From: a virus
Reading direction: 5' to 3' (one strand)
IMG/VR virus record: IMGVR_UViG_3300003321_000392
Coordinates: 1-43,378 of that record
DNA length: 43,378 nucleotides
In this document: piece after piece, positions 31,278-37,916 of the stretch
Layout: each line of letters opens with the position of its first letter
How positions within the stretch are numbered: position 1 is the first letter of the stretch
The notes under the pieces: model-generated
Databases searched by the model: none
The model's input: the letters and a program-made list of their open reading frames with translations, nothing else
What the model was told of the DNA's origin: nothing
Position numbers and translations under genes: made by a program

Positions 31278-34115
31278 ATGGCTGTGCCCGCGGTATCGGT
31301 GCTCGCTGAGTTAGATCGCTACCAGATAGCGTACGACTGGGCGGGCGACGACGAAGTGAAGGTAAAGTGCCCGTTCCACGACGACAGCGTCGCGTCGTGC
31401 AACGTCAGCGTGTCGAAGCGGCTCTTCATGTGCCACGCCGGCGGGTGCGGCAAGAAGGGCGACATCATCACGCTGCTCGCGAAGGTGATCGGTCACGCAC
31501 GGGCGGTCGTCCTCGAGGAGCTCGGGCAGCGCTATGACCTAGACGACGTCAAGATCGTCGAGCCGGACGTAGTCGATCGCTGGCACGCGGACATCTGGAG
31601 CGCCGGGCCGCTCCTGTCCGAGCTGTACAAGCGGGCCGTCATCGACGACGACATCAAGAAATACAAACTCGGCGTCGATCACGGTCGCGTCACCATCCCG
31701 ATCGACAACGAGCGACACGACTGGGTCAACGTCCGTAAGTACCTTCCGGGCGCGCCGGGCAACGAGAAAATGAAGAACCAGCGCGGCCGCGGGTCGGCGC
31801 GGTGGTTCCCGATCGAGCAGCTCAGATTTCCGGCCATCGTGCTGTGCGGCGGCGAGCTGAAGTCGATCGTGGCCGCTAGGCAGCTCAATCCACACGGCGT
31901 GGGCGCGATGTGGGCGACGCAGGGCGAGAAGCTGCTGCCGCCGAAGCTGCTCGCGCAGCTCAAGGGCAAATCGGTGGCGTTCTGCCTGGACGTCGACGCG
32001 GCGGGCCGACAGGCCACCGACGAGAACGCTCGCGCGCTGAAGTCGATCGCCAGCGAGATACTCGACGTCAGGCTACCGCTGGACCTCGAGAAGTTCCCGA
32101 AGGGAGACATCAACGACTTCGTCGCCAGCGGCGGCGACATGTGGGAGCTGTACCAGCAAGCCGAGCCATGGCAGGACTCACGCGCCGACAAGCTGGCCGA
32201 GACCGAGCCGGAAGTGATTCACCTGTCGGCGTCGGCCAACGCGCGATACGCCGGCAAGCGCATCGCCGTCACGGCGATCACCAGCGCGATGGACACCGCG
32301 CCGTATAGCGTGCCCAAGGACGTCGTCGTGCACTGTGATCGGTCGCAGACGTTCTGCGCGGCGTGCCCGGTCTTCCCGACCGCCGACGGGAAGTTCGAAG
32401 TCTCGCCGGAGTCGCCCGGCGTACTGGAGTGCATCCAGGCGACGCGGCGCGGCGTACACGAATCGCTGATCGGCGCGCTCGGCATACCGCGAGTCTGTCG
32501 AGTATGCGACTTCGAGGTCGAGACGTATCACAACTGCGAGGACGTCCGACTGACGCCGCAGATCGACATCACGGACCGAACGGCGGACCAGCGAGTGCAG
32601 CCGGCCATCTGCGTCGGCGAGGGCCTCGAGCTGAACGAGCCGTACAAGATGGTCGGTCGGATGTGGCCGCACCCGCAGACGCAGCAGGCCACGCTGCTCA
32701 TCTCGAAGTACGAGCCGACGCGAGACGCGCTGTCCGAGTACGAGCCGACCACCGAGCAGCTCGCCACGCTGGACGTATTCAAGCCGGACGAATGGACTCA
32801 AGATGGAATAGAGAGACGCTTGAACGCTCTGTATTCCGACCTCGAGCTGAACGTCACGCGAATCTACCAGCGCCGCGACCTGCACATGGCGATCGACTTG
32901 GCGTATCACTCACCGCTGCTCATCACGTTCGAGGGCGACATCGTCAAGGGATGGACCGAGGTGCTCGTCGTCGGCGACTCGGCGCAGGGTAAGTCGGAGG
33001 CGGCCCTGCGCATGATGCAGCACTATGGCCTAGGGGAGCGCATCGAATGCAAGAATGCGTCTGTAGCTGGACTCCTCGGCGGGTTGAAGCAATCAGGGTC
33101 GAGGTGGATGGTGGAATGGGGCTTCATACCCAAGCACGACAGGCGCTTAGTGATACTGGAGGAGATCAAGGGGACGAGCACGGAGGTGATCGGAAAGTTG
33201 ACAGATATGCGGAGTTCAGGCGTAGCCGAGCTGAGCAAGATCGAGAAGATGCGAACGCACGCCAGGACTCGCGCGGTGTGGATAAGCAACCCGCGAGCCG
33301 AGGGTCGATCGCTGGCGTCCTATGGGTACGGCATCGAGGCGGCGAGGGAGTTGATGGGAAGCCTCGAGGACCTACGCCGATTCGACCTGGTGTTGCTGCT
33401 CGCCGCGAGCGAAGTCGACGCAGCCGAGATCAATCGACTGCACGCCGCGCGGAACGGTCACCACTGCGTACACGCGCCGGACCTGTGCCGCGCCCTGGTG
33501 CTCTGGGCGTGGACCCGAGCACCGGAGCAGTGCTGCTTCGATAAGCCAGTCGCCAAGCTGTGTCTCAGCGAGGCTACGCGACTGAGCGACCTGTTCAGCG
33601 ACAGCATCCCGGTGGTCGATCGAGGCAGCGCTCGGTTCAAGATCGCTCGACTGGCGGCGTCGCTTGCCTGCCGCACGTTCAGCGCGAGCGAGGACCGAAA
33701 GTCGATCGTCGTGCGAGAGTGCCACGTCGAGTACGCCAGCAAGCTGCTCGAGCGAATATACAGCAAGCCGGCGGCAGCGTACCTCGAGTACACCAAGGCG
33801 CAGCGAGCCAGCGAGGAGCTCATCGACCCGGACTCGATCACTCGCACCATATCGCTGCTGCCGTTCCCCTACGAATTCGCGGAAGCCGTGCTGAAGGTCG
33901 ATCGAGTCGACATGCAGGACCTCATCGACTGGTGCGGCGCAGAGCGAATGGAGGCCGCGCGCATCATGTCGCTGCTCGTGCGCAAGCAAGCCGTCACGCG
34001 AGACGGCGGCGGCTATCGCAAGACCCCGGCGTTCGTCAAGTTCCTGCGGGACGTCATCGAGACGAAGGGCTTCGAGGGTCGTCCCACTCACATTCCTATA
34101 GAGGGAGAGTTCTGA
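31278..34115 (+). CDS. Primase-helicase: CHC2/TOPRIM primase fused to an MCM-like AAA+ helicase
   Basis: The 945-residue protein has three parts. Residues 1-60 are a CHC2-like zinc finger (Cys31, His34, Cys52, Cys57). Residues about 185-260 are a TOPRIM domain with CGGELK and the LDVDAAG acidic pair. The middle (about 350-480) is cysteine-rich with an OB-like ELNEPYKMVGRM block, as in MCM N-domains. The AAA+ core has Walker A GDSAQGKS (Lys572), Walker B RLVILEEI (628-629), sensor-1 WISNPR (Asn671) and an SRF-like arginine finger in LRRFDLVL (Arg701). A winged-helix-like end follows. It should unwind and prime phage DNA. The start has little Shine-Dalgarno sequence but fits the leader. Confidence 0.8.
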   Translation: MAVPAVSVLAELDRYQIAYDWAGDDEVKVKCPFHDDSVASCNVSVSKRLFMCHAGGCGKKGDIITLLAKVIGHARAVVLEELGQRYDLDDVKIVEPDVVDRWHADIWSAGPLLSELYKRAVIDDDIKKYKLGVDHGRVTIPIDNERHDWVNVRKYLPGAPGNEKMKNQRGRGSARWFPIEQLRFPAIVLCGGELKSIVAARQLNPHGVGAMWATQGEKLLPPKLLAQLKGKSVAFCLDVDAAGRQATDENARALKSIASEILDVRLPLDLEKFPKGDINDFVASGGDMWELYQQAEPWQDSRADKLAETEPEVIHLSASANARYAGKRIAVTAITSAMDTAPYSVPKDVVVHCDRSQTFCAACPVFPTADGKFEVSPESPGVLECIQATRRGVHESLIGALGIPRVCRVCDFEVETYHNCEDVRLTPQIDITDRTADQRVQPAICVGEGLELNEPYKMVGRMWPHPQTQQATLLISKYEPTRDALSEYEPTTEQLATLDVFKPDEWTQDGIERRLNALYSDLELNVTRIYQRRDLHMAIDLAYHSPLLITFEGDIVKGWTEVLVVGDSAQGKSEAALRMMQHYGLGERIECKNASVAGLLGGLKQSGSRWMVEWGFIPKHDRRLVILEEIKGTSTEVIGKLTDMRSSGVAELSKIEKMRTHARTRAVWISNPRAEGRSLASYGYGIEAARELMGSLEDLRRFDLVLLLAASEVDAAEINRLHAARNGHHCVHAPDLCRALVLWAWTRAPEQCCFDKPVAKLCLSEATRLSDLFSDSIPVVDRGSARFKIARLAASLACRTFSASEDRKSIVVRECHVEYASKLLERIYSKPAAAYLEYTKAQRASEELIDPDSITRTISLLPFPYEFAEAVLKVDRVDMQDLIDWCGAERMEAARIMSLLVRKQAVTRDGGGYRKTPAFVKFLRDVIETKGFEGRPTHIPIEGEF

Positions 34116-34117
34116 TT

Positions 34118-34699
34118 ATGACCACCATATCGCAAGCACAGCAGATGGTTCACCAGTTCCATGAGCACTGCAAGCTACTCACCAAGGCACAGCTCACGCG
34201 CGAGAACAGTGGCGGCATGAACAGCATGCTCTACGAGACGCACGCGGCGTTGCATCGCCAGTCGATGCAGCTCCAGGAGTGGGTCGGACACGATCGAGGT
34301 CTTCGCGCGCACCTCCTGACCGAGGAGCTGGCGGAGGTCGTTGAAGCGCTGATGAAGGCCGACGAGAAGCAACTGCTCGATGGTCTCGCCGATCTACTGT
34401 ACGTCGTGCTCGGCACAGCCGCGATCTACGATCTCCCGCTCGAGGCCGCGTTCGTCGAGGTGCACCGATCGAACATGACCAAGGAGAAGCAGCCGGACGA
34501 CCCGCACGCGCAGCGGCTGCGCAGCAAGGGTCCGAACTATCGACCGCCGAACATCGAGCGCGTACTGACGAACTATCGTAGCTGGCAGCGGGAGCACGTC
34601 TTCGCGCCGGACGATCTATACTCGCCGTACTGCGAGTGCGGCAGGACGCAGAACGACTCCATTCACATCACACGTAGCATGGAAGACTCTGGACAATGA
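34118..34699 (+). CDS. MazG-like all-alpha NTP pyrophosphohydrolase
   Basis: GGGAGAG lies before ATG 34118, three bases after the primase stop. The 193-residue protein has LLTEELAEVVEALMKADEKQLLDGLADLLYVVLG near residues 67-102, the EExxE...ExxD-like (here DGLAD) helices of MazG, HisE and dUTPase/dCTPase enzymes. VHRSNMTK follows, as in that superfamily. The C-terminus has a short Cys/His group (CECGRTQNDSIHITRS). It would hydrolyse a dNTP, which suits emptying a canonical dCTP or dUTP pool for the genes that follow. ATATCGCA occurs within its first codons (34127-34134). Confidence 0.7.
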   Translation: MTTISQAQQMVHQFHEHCKLLTKAQLTRENSGGMNSMLYETHAALHRQSMQLQEWVGHDRGLRAHLLTEELAEVVEALMKADEKQLLDGLADLLYVVLGTAAIYDLPLEAAFVEVHRSNMTKEKQPDDPHAQRLRSKGPNYRPPNIERVLTNYRSWQREHVFAPDDLYSPYCECGRTQNDSIHITRSMEDSGQ

Positions 34700-35952
34700 G
34701 CGACTTGACCGCCGTAGGCATTCACGTGTTCGCGGGCGGATTCACGCGCGGCGTGCTGGACGCCGGGTGGACCGTGCCGGTGCAGCTCGAGAAGCATGAC
34801 TTTGGCCTGGAGACGACCGCGGTCATGAACGACGTGCCGAGCATCAACGGCGCGAACTGGCCTAAGGTCCAGGCGCGCGTGGCGTTCGGCAACCCACGCT
34901 GCACCGCGTTCTCGACCATCACGTCGGGCGATCGCTACGTGGAGGGCAACACGCACGGCGCGTGGGCCAAGCAGACATGCGACATCCACGAACTGTGTCA
35001 GTACGCCGCCGGGCAGTACGACTTCATCATCTGGGAGTCAGTGCAGCAGGCGTACAAGGCCAGCGGTCGCGAGCTCGTCGATCACTTGATCAAGGAGCAC
35101 TTCGCCGACAAGCACTACCGCGTCGCGCACCTGTTCATCAACGCGGCGACGTTCGGCAACTGCCAGCAGCGCAAGCGCTACTTCTTCGTGGCGTACCGCG
35201 ACTGCTATCGATTCAACGTCGAGCCGCCCGCGATAACCGCGTACTATCCAGTGCTGTGGGACGTCATCAAGGAGACGCGGCACGTCGATGGTCGAGAGTC
35301 GCGACTGCGAGCAGGCGAGTACGACGCCGACTGCTACACGAACCTCACCGAGGACGAGTGGGCCGTAGTGCCGCACCTACCCAACGGATGGTCGCTCCAG
35401 CAGATGGCGCAGTACGACTACGACAACTTGCCGCCGAAGTTCAAGCGAGTATGGGACGATCGCATCAGCGATTTACCGTTCTCACTGCACGGCATCGTGC
35501 GCCTGAACTGGCTGCGACCGTGTCCGACGCTGCACTCGAGCGCCGGGCGATTCCTGCACCCGATCAAGAATAGACCGCTGACGGTCGGCGAGCTGGCGAC
35601 GGTCATGGGATGGCCTCGCATCCCGGTCGGCGATCGGCCAGTCGCGCAGATCGCGAAGGGCATCGTGCCGGCGATCGGCGCGTGGCTCATGAAGCAAGTC
35701 GAGCTGTCGATGGCGAATCACTGGGGCGAGGACGACTGGGAGTCGAGCTTCTGCGATAACTCGCAGGAGTGGGTGGGGCGCGACACGACCGGACAGCTCG
35801 AGAAGACGATCGACATGACCAAGTACGTAGGCAAGCTATTCGACAAGGACCGATACAATGACGAAGCGCTACGAGGAAATCGACTCGATGTGGCTATCGC
35901 TGCTCGCCGACTTAAGGAACAGCGGAAAGAAGCAAAGCTCGCGCAATGGTGA
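34696..35952 (+). CDS. C5-cytosine DNA methyltransferase-like protein with divergent catalytic loop
   Basis: ATG 34696 is in an ATGA overlap. The 418 residues keep the C5-MTase motif order: motif I VFAGGFTRGVLDAGW (11-25), motif IV GNPRCTAFS with Cys69, motif VI as WESVQQ (Glu114), motif VIII NCQQRKRYFFVA (155-166) and motif X TVGELATVMGWP. In standard enzymes motif IV is PCQ and motif VI is ENV; here they read RCT and ESV. The nucleophile and glutamate remain, so activity is plausible but may be altered. The gene overlaps the TS-like gene by 95 bp, which suggests tight coupling. Confidence 0.75.
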   Translation: MSDLTAVGIHVFAGGFTRGVLDAGWTVPVQLEKHDFGLETTAVMNDVPSINGANWPKVQARVAFGNPRCTAFSTITSGDRYVEGNTHGAWAKQTCDIHELCQYAAGQYDFIIWESVQQAYKASGRELVDHLIKEHFADKHYRVAHLFINAATFGNCQQRKRYFFVAYRDCYRFNVEPPAITAYYPVLWDVIKETRHVDGRESRLRAGEYDADCYTNLTEDEWAVVPHLPNGWSLQQMAQYDYDNLPPKFKRVWDDRISDLPFSLHGIVRLNWLRPCPTLHSSAGRFLHPIKNRPLTVGELATVMGWPRIPVGDRPVAQIAKGIVPAIGAWLMKQVELSMANHWGEDDWESSFCDNSQEWVGRDTTGQLEKTIDMTKYVGKLFDKDRYNDEALRGNRLDVAIAARRLKEQRKEAKLAQW

Positions 35953-36868
35953 CACGCGGCAGATCATCGGATGGTCGGGCTGCCTCGAGGATCCGCGGCG
36001 TAACTTCATCGTCAACGAGCGCCGCGCGGTCGACCCGAGCTACGCCTGCGCCGAGCTGCTGTGGTACCTAAGTCGATCGGACGACATCACCATGCTCAAG
36101 GCGTACGCCAACCAGTACGATCGCTTCGCCGAGCCAGGCACGACGCAGGCGTTCGGCGCGTACGGCAAGCGCATCGCGGAGAACGCCGGCATCGATCAAC
36201 TGTGGTACGCCGTGAACAAGCTGATAAATAAGCCGGACACTCGCCAGTGCGTCATCACGCTGTGGAGGCCGAGCGACTTACTGGAGGAAGACCGCCGCGA
36301 CTTGCCGTGCACCGTCTGCTTGCAGTTCATCGTCGAGAACAAGCGGCTTCACATGTGCACGTACATGAGGTCGAACGACGCGTGGCTCGGGTTCCCGTAC
36401 GACGTCTTCTGCTTCACCTGCTTGCAGATGCTCGTCGCCGGCACGATCGGTATCCAGCTCGGGACATACACGCACTTCGTCGGCAACATGCACCTATACG
36501 AGAAGAACGCCGCCGCGACGCGCGAGGCTTCGCTCGAGCGAAGCCTCGCGACGCCGGCGCAAGAATGGATGCCTTATGGCAGCACGCTGTACCACGCCAA
36601 GGACGCAGTGACGCTCGAGCACCTCGTGCGCAACGGATACGGCGACGAGCAGTTCTGCGAAGAGTACTACGCCAGCAAGCTCGGCGGCGAAATGAGCCTA
36701 CTCTCGGACGTCGTTCGCTGCTGTAACGCGAGACACGACTGGGTCGACTGGGACCAGAGAATCGTTTCACCCTCCTTACGCAAAGGACTCGATAATGTTG
36801 ATAATCGAAGGCGCCGATCTAGTCGGCAAGACGACGCTGGCGAAGGCGCTGACAAAGCAGCTCAATGA
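35858..36868 (+). CDS. Thymidylate-synthase-like enzyme, predicted dCMP-specific (hydroxy)methylase
   Basis: AAGGA lies about eight bases before ATG 35858. The TS fold is shown by SCAELLWYLS-like YACAELLWYLSRSDD, the nucleophile motif DLPCTVCLQF with Cys151, MRSNDAWLGFPYD (170-182), and FVGNMHLYEKN. Thymidylate synthases have PCH and Asn in LPFN; here they are PCT and Asp182. T4 dCMP hydroxymethylase has the same Asp swap and the same CT and MRSND residues, so dCMP is the likely substrate, giving 5-hydroxymethyl- or 5-methyl-dCMP. The last 35 residues overlap the kinase gene and are low-complexity run-on. A 30-bp palindrome lies inside the gene. Confidence 0.78.
   Translation: MTKRYEEIDSMWLSLLADLRNSGKKQSSRNGDTRQIIGWSGCLEDPRRNFIVNERRAVDPSYACAELLWYLSRSDDITMLKAYANQYDRFAEPGTTQAFGAYGKRIAENAGIDQLWYAVNKLINKPDTRQCVITLWRPSDLLEEDRRDLPCTVCLQFIVENKRLHMCTYMRSNDAWLGFPYDVFCFTCLQMLVAGTIGIQLGTYTHFVGNMHLYEKNAAATREASLERSLATPAQEWMPYGSTLYHAKDAVTLEHLVRNGYGDEQFCEEYYASKLGGEMSLLSDVVRCCNARHDWVDWDQRIVSPSLRKGLDNVDNRRRRSSRQDDAGEGADKAAQ
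36521..36550 (+). repeat. Perfect 30-bp palindrome inside the TS-like gene
   Basis: The arm CGCGAGGCTTCGCTC (36521-36535) is followed immediately by its exact reverse complement (36536-36550). It encodes about ten residues rich in Arg, Ser and Leu in the C-terminal third of the enzyme, in frame. It can form a 30-nt snap-back in single strands or a cruciform in duplex DNA. Confidence 0.85.
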
Positions 36869-37358
36869 ACTCGGGTGGCCGCACGTCTATCAGCATCTCA
36901 GCAGGCTGCCGACATGCTGGCGCGAGAAGACGGTCGGCAACTACTCGAGGCTGATGAACGCGTACGCGGTGCGCGATCGCTTTCACATGAGCGAGCCGCT
37001 CTACGCGGCGGCTCGCGGCGAGGAGCCGATGCTGTCGCCCGGACAGTATCGCTCCGTGGACGAAGAGGTGAAGTCGCACGGCGGCTATATCATCGTCGTC
37101 ACGGCCGACCCGGAGCTCATCGAGCGACGCTACGCGGAGCACGCGGCTCGCGAGATGTACTCGCTGGACAAAGTGCTCGAGGTCAACGAGGGATTCGTCG
37201 CCATGGCCAATGGTGGATGGGACAACTACGTGAATCCGCTCATGGACCTTCACGTTCACTGCACGCAGGCCGAGCAGTGGCCGGCGCTGCCGCAGTTGCG
37301 TGCCTACACCGCGCGCCTCGCCGCTAACTTCCCGTACCCAGGAGCTCGAGCAGCATGA
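36795..37358 (+). CDS. Deoxynucleoside monophosphate kinase (thymidylate-kinase-like)
   Basis: AAAGGA precedes ATG 36795. The 187-residue P-loop kinase has IIEGADLVGKTTLAKAL (Walker A at 6-14) and VRDRFHMSEPLY, the DR motif that binds the monophosphate. TADPELIERRYAEHAAREMY resembles a lid region with arginines. The substrate is probably the dNMP made by the preceding TS-like enzyme. It overlaps that gene by 74 bp. Confidence 0.78.
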   Translation: MLIIEGADLVGKTTLAKALTKQLNELGWPHVYQHLSRLPTCWREKTVGNYSRLMNAYAVRDRFHMSEPLYAAARGEEPMLSPGQYRSVDEEVKSHGGYIIVVTADPELIERRYAEHAAREMYSLDKVLEVNEGFVAMANGGWDNYVNPLMDLHVHCTQAEQWPALPQLRAYTARLAANFPYPGARAA

Positions 37359-37705
37359 AGAGACCGACAATGGAGCGAATCTGGACCGCCGTGACCCGCG
37401 CGGTCCGAGAGCACAAGCTGAACCCGCGATGGACGGGTATCGGTCACATGCTCGACGTGCTCGACGACGAGGAGGTCCTGACGTGGATTTGCGTCACGAT
37501 GCACCAGCGAGACATCACTCGATCGTGCTTCATCGCGGCGTTCTTCGAGTACATCGAGATGCCATCCATTGCTGGGCTCGCGCGCGACGAATACGCCAAA
37601 CACGACACTAGGAGAATCAAAGATGCTCGCCGTGATAGTCGCCGAAGCGCTCGTAATCGTCGGTCTCGTCGCGTCGCTCGTCGTCGCGCGACGGATGTGG
37701 ACTGA
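37355..37705 (+). CDS. Hypothetical protein, 116 aa
   Basis: ATG 37355 overlaps the kinase stop. The first 80 residues are helical and have WTGIGHMLDVLDDEEVLTWICVTM and RSCFIAAFFEYIEM. The remaining residues, from about 85, are Arg-rich and lie over the start of the next gene, so part of the C-terminus may have no function. No family is recognised. Confidence 0.45.
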   Translation: MKRPTMERIWTAVTRAVREHKLNPRWTGIGHMLDVLDDEEVLTWICVTMHQRDITRSCFIAAFFEYIEMPSIAGLARDEYAKHDTRRIKDARRDSRRSARNRRSRRVARRRATDVD

Positions 37706-37916
37706 GGAACATACCCGACTCGTCGAGGCCGTGTACTGGGCGCTGCGATCGCAGGGCATCAGCGGGTACGAGGACCATCACGCCATCCAGGACGTGAGGA
37801 ACAACTTGGGATGCGGCTACCTAGCCGCCGAGTCCATCGTGCTCGAGATCATGCTATCGGAGCAGGATCTCCCGCGTCCCGTCATCACCAAGACAGACAT
37901 AGGACCGCTATGCTAG
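37623..37916 (+). CDS. N-terminally anchored membrane protein, 97 aa
   Basis: AGGAGA lies just upstream of ATG 37623, which was preferred over ATG 37569 for this reason. Residues 1-21 (LAVIVAEALVIVGLVASLVVARR) form a membrane anchor. The rest is a small soluble domain (RLVEAVYWALRSQGISGYEDH). The end overlaps the polymerase start by 7 bp. The function is unknown. Confidence 0.5.
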   Translation: MLAVIVAEALVIVGLVASLVVARRMWTEEHTRLVEAVYWALRSQGISGYEDHHAIQDVRNNLGCGYLAAESIVLEIMLSEQDLPRPVITKTDIGPLC

